A stretch of 64,000 nt of DNA from Paenibacillus_V sp046244365 (GTDB lineage: Bacteria > Bacillota > Bacilli > Paenibacillales > NBRC-103111): the NCBI RefSeq assembly GCF_046244365.1, contig NZ_CP176395.1:4092001-4156000 (forward strand), given 5' to 3'. The notes beneath the pieces were generated by a model. That model was given only the letters and a program-made list of their open reading frames with translations. It was not told the origin of the DNA and did not search any database. Below, in pieces: positions 14,208 to 22,921 of the stretch. A program made the position numbers and the translations under genes. Position 1 is the first letter of the stretch. Every line of letters starts with the position of its first letter.

Positions 14208-14636
14208 ATGAGCTTTGACTTTACACCATCAAAACCATGCCCTAAGCCTGAACATAGGCGAAATAAACGGAAGCGTGGCCGGATCACGGCGATAACGGAT
14301 AAGGTACGTAAGGAATGCGACAGGCGAGCGATGGAGAAATGGAATTCTCCTGTGCCATGCTGCGAGCGGTGCGGACGAAACAACCGAACGGCCGCTCATA
14401 TGGAGAATGCAAGCCAGCTCGGACCAGGGAATGTCCCATGGAACGTGTGTAATCTATGTGGCACCCATGGCACAAAAGGCTGCCATGACTGGGCGGACAA
14501 TACCCGGGACGGCATTGAATGGAAGATGAAAAAGCGTACCGAGCTGCTGGAGTATTACGCGGCTGAAGGCAGGAAATGGGCAGCAAGCTTCCAAACTGAG
14601 ATCGAGCAGCTTATGGGGAAGGAGACGGGGCCGTGA
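14208..14636 (+). CDS. HNH-like zinc protein (NinG/recombination type)
   Basis: 142 residues. The first ~45 are very basic; then CCERCG, AAHMENAS, CNLCGTHG and GCHDW make a Cys4/His layout of an HNH or treble-clef nuclease, with H in AHMENAS as candidate general base. The ATG at 14208 fits AAAGGCGG; the alternative GTG is at 14199. The stop overlaps the next gene as GTGA. Between SSB and the replisome organizer, a DNA-processing role is likely; catalysis is inferred. Confidence 0.6.
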   Translation: MSFDFTPSKPCPKPEHRRNKRKRGRITAITDKVRKECDRRAMEKWNSPVPCCERCGRNNRTAAHMENASQLGPGNVPWNVCNLCGTHGTKGCHDWADNTRDGIEWKMKKRTELLEYYAAEGRKWAASFQTEIEQLMGKETGP

Positions 14637-15598
14637 GTGCCGAGGTGAAATGGATCAAAATCACAACCAACATGTTCGAGCATGACAAATTTGATTTCAT
14701 TTACACGCTGCCGGAAGCGGACGCGATCATTGTGATATGGGTAAGGCTTCTTGCTCAGGCAGGGAAATGTAATGCCGGGGGCTATGTGATGCTTACCGAG
14801 AACATTCCTTACACGGACGATATGCTGGCTTCAAAATTCAAGAAGCCTATCAACATCGTCCGCCTGGCTCTCGATACGTTTGCTCGCCTTAGAATGATCG
14901 AGCGTTTCGAGGAAGGGATTTACATTTCCAACTGGGACAAGCACCAAAATGTCGACGGTATGGAAAAGATCAAGCTCCAGACAAATAACCGCGTTCGAAA
15001 ATACCGCGAAAATAAAAGGCTTCAATTAATAGGGGACTGTAACGTTACAGGTAACGCTACAAGTAACGTTACAGTAACGGAATGTAACGCAACAGATATA
15101 GAAGTAGATATAGAAGAAGAAATAGATAAAGAAAGAGAAAAAGAATTAATTAAAAAGAATCCTCGCCAAAAGTATGACGAGGATTCGCCGCCCTATAGAA
15201 TGGCCGTTTATCTCTTATCAAGAATTCGGGAATGGACGAACAGGGCTGAACAACCAAATATGCAGCAATGGGCTGACGACTGTCGGAAGATTCTTGAAAT
15301 CGATAAACGCGATAAAGGGCTTGTGCGAGACGTTATCGACTGGGCAACAAAGGATACCTTCTGGCAGGGGAACATCTTAAGCCCGGGAAAGCTTCGAAAG
15401 CAGTTCACGACATTATGCGTCCATATGGACAAGGACCGGGACAAAGGGGTTACTGTTCAAAAGAAAGGCTCAAGCGGCAAGCCGGTCCTCCCAATGGTTA
15501 AGCCCAAGGACGATGACGCGCCTATGACGGCGGAAGAAATCGAATTGGTACGTCAAAAGGCGCTTAGGCTTGAAGCGCAGCGGAGGAATAATCCATGA
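14633..15598 (+). CDS. Phage replisome organizer (DnaD-like)
   Basis: 321 residues with the phage replisome-organizer N-terminal winged helix (VKWIKITTNMFEHDKFDFIY, then LTENIPYTDDMLASKF, ISNWDKHQNVDGMEKIK). The middle is a low-complexity linker (DIEVDIEEEIDKEREKE) encoded by iteron DNA. Residues ~190-270 resemble a DnaD-type C-terminal part (WADDCRKILEIDKRD). Family knowledge: it binds the phage origin and recruits host helicase and loader. GTG start overlaps the previous stop; its stop overlaps the next ATG. Confidence 0.85.
   Translation: MSAEVKWIKITTNMFEHDKFDFIYTLPEADAIIVIWVRLLAQAGKCNAGGYVMLTENIPYTDDMLASKFKKPINIVRLALDTFARLRMIERFEEGIYISNWDKHQNVDGMEKIKLQTNNRVRKYRENKRLQLIGDCNVTGNATSNVTVTECNATDIEVDIEEEIDKEREKELIKKNPRQKYDEDSPPYRMAVYLLSRIREWTNRAEQPNMQQWADDCRKILEIDKRDKGLVRDVIDWATKDTFWQGNILSPGKLRKQFTTLCVHMDKDRDKGVTVQKKGSSGKPVLPMVKPKDDDAPMTAEEIELVRQKALRLEAQRRNNP
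15038..15160. other. Probable phage replication origin: 12-bp iterons plus AT-rich tract
   Basis: Three head-to-tail 12-mers, 15038-15049, 15050-15061 and 15062-15073 (consensus NGTAACGTTACA, a palindrome), a partial GTAACGGAA, then a fourth at 15083-15094. An A-rich, GC-poor stretch follows to about 15160. The array is inside the replisome-organizer gene, where many phages place their origin. Confidence 0.65.
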
Positions 15599-15888
15599 AT
15601 GATCTTTTAGATGATCCTCGCCCTAATATGTCGGATAGCTGGCAATGGGAAAAGCTCTTTCGCCTGACCTGCACGCTCCACAACAAACAGACAGGCTATG
15701 AGTTACTTCGTCGGCTATGGACGGTACGGAGCGCCGGGGCGCTGATACGGAATAAGGACGGCGTCAATCGCTTGGAACCAATCCTGCCGCCTGCGGGGGA
15801 ATGGGGCAAAGCAGAGTTTGAAGAAATGAAGAAAAGATACCTATCGCCATACAGGACAGAAATTCAATATCTCTTAAGCAAACTATGA
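15595..15888 (+). CDS. Hypothetical replication-region protein, 97 residues
   Basis: Start overlaps the replisome-organizer stop (ATGA). Features: LFRLTCTLHNKQTGYELLRR, ILPPAGEWGKAEFEEMKKRY. It occupies the slot often used by a DnaC-type loader but has no Walker A, so it is not one. Family unknown. Confidence 0.5.
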   Translation: MNDLLDDPRPNMSDSWQWEKLFRLTCTLHNKQTGYELLRRLWTVRSAGALIRNKDGVNRLEPILPPAGEWGKAEFEEMKKRYLSPYRTEIQYLLSKL

Positions 15889-15900
15889 TCTGGAGGCATT

Positions 15901-16083
15901 ATGGAAGACGCTAGAAAACGAGCAATCGAAATCATAGGGCTAGAATTAATTCTAAGGCTCGAAAGGTCTGGGATGATCGTAGTGTCGTCCGAGCGCCTGA
16001 ACGCACTACAGGCGGCGAACGAGCCGCAAATCACGCCCGGATATAAGTGGTTGGGTACTCGCGGTTGGGTAATTAACGATTAG
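15901..16083 (+). CDS. Hypothetical 60-residue phage protein
   Basis: ATG eight bases after GGAGG. Helical (AIEIIGLELILRLERSGMIV), then a Trp/Gly end (YKWLGTRGWVIND). No family recognised. Confidence 0.45.
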   Translation: MEDARKRAIEIIGLELILRLERSGMIVVSSERLNALQAANEPQITPGYKWLGTRGWVIND

Positions 16084-16098
16084 AGAGGGGAACCGGGT

Positions 16099-16677
16099 AT
16101 GAAACAGTTAATCAATATCAAGGAGCTTTGCAAGAGAATTAAGCATGATGGGAAATACGGCCGGATGTTTTGGGCCAAGGAAGAAAGAGGCCATTTTATC
16201 ATAAGCGGTCATTATCTCGTAAGATTTGATGAATTGCCTCGCGATGTATTAGTTACCTTGTTCGGAATATTTCTCCGCTTGCCGGAAATGGGGAAAACAC
16301 TCGGATTTATGCGTGGAGATGTCATATCGAACATTGAAACCGTTGACTATAAAAAGATATATCAGCCGGAAAAGCAGCGCGTTAAGGGCGAGGTCACGTC
16401 CTTGATACACGATGCAGGCGATAAGCGAATCTATAGAGTTGTCAAATTCCCTGATCGGTTTTCCTTCATCAACGAAGATTATCAAAAGCTACTGGTGGAT
16501 GGTCACAGGGCTGCAGTAAACGGAGACGCGCCTTTTTCGCCCTTGTATTTTGCGAATAACGACCTAATGATCATGCCGATGCGGATGACAAGCGACAATC
16601 AAGATATCTCGGATTTGCTTGAAATGCTCGACTCTCCTGATCTGGTAGGGAAGGAGAAAGCGAACGGGGCTGGATAA
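16099..16677 (+). CDS. Hypothetical phage protein, 192 residues
   Basis: ATG behind GAGAGGGG. Mixed alpha/beta composition with FWAKEERGHFIISGHYLVRF and a late strand FSPLYFANNDLMIMPMRMTS. The late segment faintly recalls sliding-clamp ends, but the resemblance is too weak to assign. Part of the replication operon by spacing. Confidence 0.45.
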   Translation: MKQLINIKELCKRIKHDGKYGRMFWAKEERGHFIISGHYLVRFDELPRDVLVTLFGIFLRLPEMGKTLGFMRGDVISNIETVDYKKIYQPEKQRVKGEVTSLIHDAGDKRIYRVVKFPDRFSFINEDYQKLLVDGHRAAVNGDAPFSPLYFANNDLMIMPMRMTSDNQDISDLLEMLDSPDLVGKEKANGAG

Positions 16678-16711
16678 GGAATCACCAATAAACAAAGGGA
16701 GCGATCAAACA

Positions 16712-17398
16712 ATGGACTTAAACAAAATCGTAAACGAAGCAATGGTAAGCATTCAACAAGAGGGATTCGTCGAAAAGGTTGTTAAGGATCGGCTGCAGGA
16801 AACACTGAAAAAGGTTGTTGACGACATGTTCGGTTCGTACGGAGATTTCCGCAAGCAACTGGAAAACGAAGTCAAAGACAAGCTGAAAATCAACTTAGAC
16901 AAGCTTGATCTTGGCGGATATAACCTGATGGTTCTTAACGAAGTCAAGGCTGCTCTTGATAAGGCAATGCACATTCAAGGTGCCGAGAAGATCAAGGAAC
17001 ATCTTGAAGAATTGCTTACTGCAGCCAAGCCTGAATACAAACTTTCGGAACTCATCGAAATGTTCAAAGAAGAAGCGAATGAAAACCATGAATACGATGG
17101 CGACTATATTAGTTTCCATTGCGAACAATCTCGGCATTCAAGAGGCGGAGGGCTTGCATTCATTTACTTTGACAAAGAGGAGAGAAAAGAAAAATACCGT
17201 TGTGACTACGGGTTAACGGTTGATTTGGGAGACGGCAGCGTTAAGTCCGTAAAAATCGACGGTAAGGAAACTGATAACAAAAGCATCATGCGTGGATTCC
17301 ATGGTTTCGAAAGAACGATGTTCCAAATATTCGCAAGCGGTGCAAAGGTTATCGTCGACGAGGACGAAGTAGATACGTCATACGGATACGACGACTAA
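16712..17398 (+). CDS. Hypothetical phage protein, 228 residues
   Basis: AAAGGGAGCG precedes the ATG. The first ~130 residues are helical and Lys/Glu-rich (VVKDRLQETLKKVVDDMFGS); the last ~90 form a beta-rich acidic domain (YISFHCEQSRHSRGGGLAFI, VDLGDGSVKSVKIDG) ending DEDEVDTSYGYDD. No family recognised. Confidence 0.45.
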   Translation: MDLNKIVNEAMVSIQQEGFVEKVVKDRLQETLKKVVDDMFGSYGDFRKQLENEVKDKLKINLDKLDLGGYNLMVLNEVKAALDKAMHIQGAEKIKEHLEELLTAAKPEYKLSELIEMFKEEANENHEYDGDYISFHCEQSRHSRGGGLAFIYFDKEERKEKYRCDYGLTVDLGDGSVKSVKIDGKETDNKSIMRGFHGFERTMFQIFASGAKVIVDEDEVDTSYGYDD

Positions 17399-17414
17399 GA
17401 GGAGAGTGGATCAA

Positions 17415-17807
17415 ATGAACAAATTTACCTTGATAGATTTCATGATTTTTTCTTTGGCAGCATACAGGCTCACGCATTTACTGGTGTTCGATAAGATTTT
17501 CGAACCGGTTCGTAATTGCTTTGTGACCCGGGACTTTACCGGGAAAACCCCGACATTCACGCTTCAGGGCGGCAGGCTCCGATCGTTTATCGGCAGGATG
17601 TTAATCTGCCACTGGTGCGCTGGTATATGGGTATCGTTTGGGATGGCGGCAGCATGGTGGGCAATTGGATCGGTTATGGAATGGGCGTTCCTGGCATTGG
17701 CTGCGGCCGCGGTGCTGAGCTTGATCGAAACACATTGGACTAAAGCGGTCGGATATCCGGAGTTGGCCGAGCGGAAACGGGATGGTGATAAGAATGCGAG
17801 CAAATAG
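17415..17807 (+). CDS. DUF1360 membrane protein
   Basis: 130 residues. DUF1360 signature: FMIFSLAAYRLTHLLVFDKI, then ICHWCAGIWVSFGMA and a second hydrophobic span. The ATG at 17415 is chosen because GGAGAG lies at the right distance. Family knowledge: DUF1360 is found in Bacillus (YjcA-like) and in phages; function unknown. Overlaps the start of the methyltransferase. Confidence 0.75.
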   Translation: MNKFTLIDFMIFSLAAYRLTHLLVFDKIFEPVRNCFVTRDFTGKTPTFTLQGGRLRSFIGRMLICHWCAGIWVSFGMAAAWWAIGSVMEWAFLALAAAAVLSLIETHWTKAVGYPELAERKRDGDKNASK

Positions 17808-19674
17808 CTTAATGCGGGAGATCATTGTCGATAATTTCGCCGGCGGCGGCGGGGCAAGCACCGGCATCGAGCTTGCAATCGGCCGTAGCGTCGATATCGC
17901 AATCAACCACGATCCGGCAGCTATCGCAATGCATAAGGCAAATCATCCAGAGACGGAGCATTTTCGCGATAACGTTTGGAATGTTGATCCGCGAGATGTA
18001 ACACGAGGGCGCCCGGTAGGCTTGGCGTGGTTCTCGCCGGACTGCAAGCATTTCAGCAAGGCCAAGGGCGGCAAGCCTGTTGAGAAGGAAATCCGCGGGC
18101 TCGCTTGGGTGGCGCTCCGCTGGGCAGCTACGGTCCGACCCCGGGTGATAATGCTGGAGAACGTCGAGGAATTCGTTACATGGGGACCGCTAATCGCTGA
18201 CCGAGATAAGGAAACAGGAAGGCTTATGAAAAAGGTGTTCAGGCAAGATGGTGAGAGTTTCGACTTGGTGGTATCTGAACCGGGTGAAGATGTTCTGCCT
18301 GAACTGCTGAGCTTGAGGCCTGATCCGACAAAGAAGGGCAGGACGTTCCGTTCTTTCGTCAACGCTCTCAAGCGGCAAGGATATCAGGTTGATTGGCGAG
18401 AACTGCGGGCATGCGACTACGGGGCTCCAACAATTCGCAAGAGACTGTTTCTGGTCGCCCGTTGCGATGGTCGCCCGGTCATCTGGCCGAAGCCGACACA
18501 TGCCGCGCCGGATAGCCCGGCAGTTAAAGCAGGCAAGTTGCTGCCGTGGCGTACAGCGGCTGAGATTATAGACTGGTCATTGCCCTGCCCGAGTATTTTC
18601 GAACGGTCGAAACCATTGGCTGAAAATACGTTACGCCGAATCGCCCGGGGTATTCAGCGGTTTGTGATCGATAATCCGAATCCGTTCATCGTACGAATCG
18701 GTCAGACCGGCTTCGGAGGTGACAGATTGCAGTACAAAGTGACTGATCCGTTGACGACGATTACCACGAAGGCTGAACACCTTCTTGTGACCCCGGTTTT
18801 AGGAGTAAATACGACAGGACATCCGGGAAGTTCACCAGACGAGCCGCTTCGGACCATTACTACAGGCAACCATCATATGCTCGTGAGCCCGACACTGATT
18901 GAGATCGGATACGGAGAAAGCCCTGGTCAAGCGCCGCGGGCGCCTGGTCTCAATAAACCGCTTGGTACGGTAGTAGCCGGCGGACGGAAACATGCAGTGG
19001 TCGCGGCGTTTATCGCCAAACATTACGGCGGAATGACTGGTGTAGGGGTAGATACTCCGCTTCCCACCACGACGATGAGAGGGACGCAGAACCAACTAGT
19101 CACCGCTCACATCGCCCGGCATTTTGGAGAGTCTGTTGGAAGTTCGATTGGCGATCCGATCGGCACGGTGACTGCTGGCGGTGGCGGCAAATCATCGCTT
19201 GTTACAAGCCACTTGGTAAAGCTGCGTGGTACATGTGCGGACGGCCAACCCGTGACAGAGCCAATGCCTACGATAACGGCCGGAGGACTGCATGTTGGAG
19301 AAGTACGGGCGTTCCTGCTTAAATACTACGGAAGCGCGGACAATGGACAAACACTGGACGAGCCCCTGCATACGGTCACAACGAAAGACCGCTTCGGGTT
19401 GGTCACGATTCACGGTGTTGATTATCAAATAGTTGACATCGGCATGCGGATGCTCGAACCGCACGAACTATTCGCAGCTCAGGGATTCCCACCGGAGTAC
19501 ATCATCGACCGGGACGCGGAAGGCCGGAAATATCCGAAGTCGGCGCAGGTGGCCCGCTGCGGAAATTCGGTACCGCCGCCGTTCGCAAAGTCGCTCGTTG
19601 AGGCGAATCTGCCGGAGCTTTGCAAGAATCTGCCCTACAAGGCCGAGCATCAGTTGGAATTGCAATTGGTCTAA
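17794..19674 (+). CDS. C5-cytosine DNA methyltransferase with internal repeat region
   Basis: 626 residues. AdoMet motif I DNFAGGGGASTGIELA; motif IV region GLAWFSPDCKHFSKAKGG, with Cys after PD instead of the usual PPC; motif VI ENVEEF; motif VIII ACDYGAPTIRKRLFLVARC; C-terminal LEPHELFAAQGFPPEYIID and RCGNSVPPP. Between ~290 and 545 lie five to six degenerate ~45-residue repeats around DPL-TTITTKAEHLLV and similar. Likely shields phage DNA from host restriction; no partner nuclease is visible. Starts at 17782 or 17794 are both possible; the latter has GGTGA at five bases. Confidence 0.85.
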   Translation: MRANSLMREIIVDNFAGGGGASTGIELAIGRSVDIAINHDPAAIAMHKANHPETEHFRDNVWNVDPRDVTRGRPVGLAWFSPDCKHFSKAKGGKPVEKEIRGLAWVALRWAATVRPRVIMLENVEEFVTWGPLIADRDKETGRLMKKVFRQDGESFDLVVSEPGEDVLPELLSLRPDPTKKGRTFRSFVNALKRQGYQVDWRELRACDYGAPTIRKRLFLVARCDGRPVIWPKPTHAAPDSPAVKAGKLLPWRTAAEIIDWSLPCPSIFERSKPLAENTLRRIARGIQRFVIDNPNPFIVRIGQTGFGGDRLQYKVTDPLTTITTKAEHLLVTPVLGVNTTGHPGSSPDEPLRTITTGNHHMLVSPTLIEIGYGESPGQAPRAPGLNKPLGTVVAGGRKHAVVAAFIAKHYGGMTGVGVDTPLPTTTMRGTQNQLVTAHIARHFGESVGSSIGDPIGTVTAGGGGKSSLVTSHLVKLRGTCADGQPVTEPMPTITAGGLHVGEVRAFLLKYYGSADNGQTLDEPLHTVTTKDRFGLVTIHGVDYQIVDIGMRMLEPHELFAAQGFPPEYIIDRDAEGRKYPKSAQVARCGNSVPPPFAKSLVEANLPELCKNLPYKAEHQLELQLV

Positions 19675-19720
19675 ACAGAGATTTCAGAAGATTCTGAATA
19701 TATGGAAGGAGTAAAGCAAA

Positions 19721-19969
19721 ATGGGGCATGACTTGCTCAACATTTCTGTGATGCTTAAGGATGGAGGTTACAGTGTCGTCAAAATAACGATAGATATGAT
19801 CGGTCAATTAGCCAAGGCAATACAAGAGAAAGGGTTTGAATGGATCACGCTGAAAAGTGGACCTATTGCGGTTGTGGGCTTCATGGTCATAGGTAACCAA
19901 ACTGGGGATAGAGTGATAATACTTGGGGATAAGGGCCGACAGGCGTCCGATTCGACCGAAACCGCTTAG
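19721..19969 (+). CDS. Hypothetical 82-residue phage protein
   Basis: Strong GGAAGGAG before the ATG. Begins MGHDLLNISVMLKDGGYSVV and is mostly beta/alpha with IAVVGFMVIGNQTGDRVII. The last ~12 codons overlap copy A of the 67-nt repeat. No family recognised. Confidence 0.5.
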   Translation: MGHDLLNISVMLKDGGYSVVKITIDMIGQLAKAIQEKGFEWITLKSGPIAVVGFMVIGNQTGDRVIILGDKGRQASDSTETA

Positions 19970-20000
19970 CCGAAGGCGGAGGCCGATAGTGGAGGAATAC
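19934..20000 (+). repeat. 67-nt repeat, copy A
   Basis: Begins GGCCGACAGGC, has CGACCGAA in the middle, CGGAGGCCG later, ends GGAATAC. Aligns over its full 67 nt with copy B at 23929. Both copies contain potential GGCC/GGCC pairing. Confidence 0.6.
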
Positions 20001-20025
20001 AGACGTATAGGTGGTGTACAAGGGA

Positions 20026-20145
20026 ATGGTAGTAAAAAGTTGTGAAAATTGCAGATGGGTAGCTTGTAGAAATTTCGGTTGGAAAAGACCAATTTGCTTA
20101 AATTATATCCCTGACGCAACGGTCAAGAGCGACACAAAAAAATAA
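20026..20145 (+). CDS. 39-residue Cys-rich protein
   Basis: ATG at 20026 (in-frame GTG at 20011 and 20014). Sequence MVVKSCENCRWVACRNFGWK then PICLNYIP: four Cys spaced as a small zinc knuckle. The ribosome site is weak, so the start is unsure. Confidence 0.4.
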   Translation: MVVKSCENCRWVACRNFGWKRPICLNYIPDATVKSDTKK

Positions 20146-20187
20146 ATCAGATACCAGTAACAAAATGAATACGTAAGGACATAAGAA

Positions 20188-20211
20188 AGACGCTCCATCG
20201 TCGGAACGTCT
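20188..20211 (-). terminator. Terminator of the 20224 gene
   Basis: AGACG(c)TCC / GGA(a)CGTCT hairpin; on the minus strand it runs into TTTCTT. It closes the small minus-strand gene. Confidence 0.5.
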
Positions 20212-20223
20212 AAGCTACATTTC

Positions 20224-20400
20224 TTATTCAGCACTCCATTTATCAGGAGAGTGGTAGAAATCGATTAAATCCCTAGCATCACGGACAGTGGGAACTAACT
20301 TTGAACGCTTGGTGCCAAAATCAGCCCTGTATCCATCTTCGGAATCATATTGCAATATCCGAATCTCTTTATAAGTCTCAATCTCTTTATAATCCAACAT
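20224..20400 (-). CDS. Small phage protein, 58 residues
   Basis: ATG at 20400 after GGCGGTGG. Sequence has MLDYKEIETYKEIRILQYDS, then FGTKRSKLVPTVRDARDLID. The only minus-strand gene inside the early operon, with its own terminator, so probably an independently expressed cargo gene. Family unknown. Confidence 0.5.
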   Translation of the reverse strand: MLDYKEIETYKEIRILQYDSEDGYRADFGTKRSKLVPTVRDARDLIDFYHSPDKWSAE

Positions 20401-20535
20401 TGTTAACCACCGCCTACAGGTATTTATTGGTAGTATATCATGACCAGCAACAGTCGGACAGCTTGAATATTGAGATACCAGTAACAGGAGACACTGAACA
20501 ACAGACTCATTTTGTGCAGGAAGGAGTGACAAGGA

Positions 20536-20697
20536 ATGAAAGCTATGTATTGGTTACTGCGCAAATGGCATTTATATCGCGGCGTTAAATTCCATGTGCC
20601 CGTGAAAAGATACCATTTTGAGAGATTTGAGCATTATGGGCAACTCCTACGAGGGGAAACACCAAGGATTCCAAGAGATAAGCTGTACAGCAAATAA
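20536..20697 (+). CDS. Hypothetical 53-residue basic protein
   Basis: AAGGAG nine bases before the ATG. Aromatic and basic: MKAMYWLLRKWHLYRGVKFH, VPVKRYHFERFEHYG. Family unknown; good ribosome site supports it. Confidence 0.45.
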   Translation: MKAMYWLLRKWHLYRGVKFHVPVKRYHFERFEHYGQLLRGETPRIPRDKLYSK

Positions 20698-20746
20698 CTG
20701 CACAGTTCGACGATAAAGCGAATGAGGAACGGGAGGTAATAGACAT

Positions 20747-21385
20747 ATGAGCGCATTTAAGAAACGTCTTCAGAAGAAATACTTCAGCCGTGTAGCTGCC
20801 GGCTTAGCCAATGGAAAGCTATCTCCTTTTTACGCACGACGCGCTTTGAAATGCATACAGCGGTTCTTTTTCATCAAGTACGTAACGGAATTTCAGCCGT
20901 GGTGGTGGGATCAGTTTGATAATTGGGGCAAGTTGGACTTAACTACCGAACACCGACGCTATGTTGAGGAGTGGAATGCAGAGATAGAACGCATTTCGGG
21001 GATCGACCAGAAACAGTTTGATAGCTATTTGGATCAGATGCCAAAGCTACCTAAGCGTGACCGCAAGCCTAGAAAAGAAAAGCCAGAACCACCAGTACGA
21101 AAGCTTAGAAAACCGGAAGAGTTCCGAATAGCTGATCGTGATGGAACGACGCGAACGGTGACAGGAGAGATAGCGTTCTCGATAGGCGGTTATGATTTTT
21201 CCATCCATCACAATAGCCGGAGTTGGGTAGTGTCCGACGTCGCCATAGGCGCAGCTATATCATACAGCCAACGGTACAAAGATGCCGTTAAGCTCGCAAG
21301 AGAACTGATCGAGAAGCACTTTGACAAATATGTCGATCAGGTCAATAAGCGTCTGGGGGTAGCCAATGAGCAAGATATCCGATAA
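20747..21385 (+). CDS. Hypothetical phage protein, 212 residues
   Basis: GGGAGG before ATG. N-terminal helical part (FYARRALKCIQRFFFIKYVT), a Pro/Lys linker (KLPKRDRKPRKEKPEPPVRK), then a C-terminal alpha/beta part (EIAFSIGGYDFSIHHNSRSW). No family recognised. Its end overlaps the next gene by 20 bases. Confidence 0.5.
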   Translation: MSAFKKRLQKKYFSRVAAGLANGKLSPFYARRALKCIQRFFFIKYVTEFQPWWWDQFDNWGKLDLTTEHRRYVEEWNAEIERISGIDQKQFDSYLDQMPKLPKRDRKPRKEKPEPPVRKLRKPEEFRIADRDGTTRTVTGEIAFSIGGYDFSIHHNSRSWVVSDVAIGAAISYSQRYKDAVKLARELIEKHFDKYVDQVNKRLGVANEQDIR

Positions 21386-21722
21386 GGAGATAGCAAACCA
21401 GATCGTCGTCATTAAATATCAGATTCAAAAGCACTACTGCACATGCTGCAATCAAAAGTTGCCGAACCCAGAAACGAGTAAGGTGAGGGAATTTAAAATC
21501 AGCAAAGAAGACGCATTGCAATGGGCACCTTGGCATGAAGCGGCCGAATTTCCCGAGGATATGGAAAGCATGGTTCCTGATTTCGTTTATGAGACTATCG
21601 ACTTTTTTGCTACAAATTCAAACGAAAAAATCATCATAGAAAACAGCGAAATAGAAAAAGTTAGAGAGTTTATATTACGCGTGGTCATAGCGGATATAGA
21701 GAAAGGAGCAGAGGAACAGTGA
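21366..21722 (+). CDS. Hypothetical phage protein with Cys pair
   Basis: 118 residues beginning MSKISDKEIANQIVVIKYQI, with a CTCC zinc-knuckle-like motif at about 25-28 and an acidic middle. Overlaps both neighbours, so co-translated. Family unknown. Confidence 0.45.
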   Translation: MSKISDKEIANQIVVIKYQIQKHYCTCCNQKLPNPETSKVREFKISKEDALQWAPWHEAAEFPEDMESMVPDFVYETIDFFATNSNEKIIIENSEIEKVREFILRVVIADIEKGAEEQ

Positions 21723-22003
21723 AAACAGGATACGATAAGGAATCGGTTTACGATGAACGGATCGCTCCTTTGATGCATGAGATTTTGCAAATTTGCAAAG
21801 CCGAAGAAATACCAATGATGGCAACATTCTATTTGAAATCAGAAGACGTGACTCCAAGCGATGAGGGCAATATGAATTGTACATCTTGGATTCAACCTAA
21901 AGACAACACGCCTGAACATTATCCGAAAATGTGTAGTTTGGCTAGACATGGCGAAAAACCCTATGTAATGGCGGTTACGGTAACGAAAGGAGCAGAGTCA
22001 TGA
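21719..22003 (+). CDS. Hypothetical 94-residue phage protein
   Basis: GTG overlaps the previous stop (GTGA). DERIAPLMHEILQICKAEEI and MMATFYLKSED suggest a small alpha/beta protein; such short genes are common between phage methyltransferases. Family unknown. Confidence 0.45.
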   Translation: MKTGYDKESVYDERIAPLMHEILQICKAEEIPMMATFYLKSEDVTPSDEGNMNCTSWIQPKDNTPEHYPKMCSLARHGEKPYVMAVTVTKGAES

Positions 22004-22440
22004 GAGACCTATTGAAGGATAAAGCGATATGTGAGGCTGCTACGGGAGGGCTGGAAGGAGAAGGGAAAGTCGTTTTCACTCTCTATCGTGAACAAGAGGA
22101 GATATCCGGAAATATCGCAGTATTCAAGAAAGAAGCGGACGCAGAATTCATGGTACATGCCCGCACCGGCTGGCCAGAAGCAATCGACCGCGCCATAGCA
22201 GCAGAAAAGGAGAATGCGATACTACGCGAAGCCTTGGACGGCGCAGAAATGAGCACCGCTGACGCCATCGCTGAAAGGAACGATCTGCAAAAGGAGAATG
22301 CGATATTACGGCAGCGTATAGCGGATCGGATCATAGCAGCCATTAACGATATTGATTGTGATCATCCGCAGACGGCGCGATTGATTCTACAAAAGTTACT
22401 GGTTCAGATACATTGGGATGGGGAGGAAACAAAGGGATGA
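22000..22440 (+). CDS. Coiled-coil phage protein (Ead/Ea22-like)
   Basis: 146 residues. The centre is a coiled coil built of a repeated unit (KENAILREALDGAEMS and KENAILRQRIADRI), with an acidic N-terminus. The repeated KENAIL block resembles Ead/Ea22-type phage proteins, a loose match. ATGA overlaps on both sides. Confidence 0.45.
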   Translation: MRDLLKDKAICEAATGGLEGEGKVVFTLYREQEEISGNIAVFKKEADAEFMVHARTGWPEAIDRAIAAEKENAILREALDGAEMSTADAIAERNDLQKENAILRQRIADRIIAAINDIDCDHPQTARLILQKLLVQIHWDGEETKG

Positions 22441-22880
22441 GAGAATACAAGTTTCGAGGATTGGCAATTTCAGAACAAGGATCCTCTTGTTTAGAAAAAT
22501 GGGTCAATGGAAATTTAATCAAGGCTGATAATGGCGACTCTTTCATCGTTCATTGGCAACGGGAAACGGCAATTGGATACATGACAACTATTTGGCAGAT
22601 TAAACCGGAAACAGTCGGTCAATATTCCGGTGTCCACGACAGCGAAGACGCAGAAAATGAGCTTTATCATGGCGATATTGTCGAAGTCGAGATCGACAAA
22701 AAGGTTGTCAGATGCAAAGTTCATTACGAAGCGCCAGGGTTCATGTTGGTTTCGGATGAACTGGATGACGGGTACGAGTGGATTTCAGACCGGATGGAAT
22801 GTGACAGGAATTTCATATGGATTCCAAATTCCAAGTTGATCGGCAACATATACGAACATCCCCATCTATTAAAGGAATAG
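22437..22880 (+). CDS. YopX-family phage protein
   Basis: 147 residues. Family marks: REYKFRGLAI at the start, KWVNGNLIKADNG, GQYSGVHDSEDAENELYHGD, IVEVEIDKK and a final IGNIYEHPHLL. YopX proteins are frequent in phages of Bacillota; the fold is a small beta barrel-like domain of unknown role. The start overlaps the previous stop. Confidence 0.85.
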   Translation: MREYKFRGLAISEQGSSCLEKWVNGNLIKADNGDSFIVHWQRETAIGYMTTIWQIKPETVGQYSGVHDSEDAENELYHGDIVEVEIDKKVVRCKVHYEAPGFMLVSDELDDGYEWISDRMECDRNFIWIPNSKLIGNIYEHPHLLKE

Positions 22881-22921
22881 CGGCATATCAGGATATATTC
22901 GATAGATTGAGGTGAGAGGGA

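Noticed and set aside
15038..15094. Short tandem repeats that look like a CRISPR array
   Set aside because: Units are 12 bp without spacers and lie in a coding gene; iterons fit better. No cas genes are present.
15595..15888. DnaC-type helicase loader
   Set aside because: Position is right, but no Walker A or AAA motif in 97 residues.
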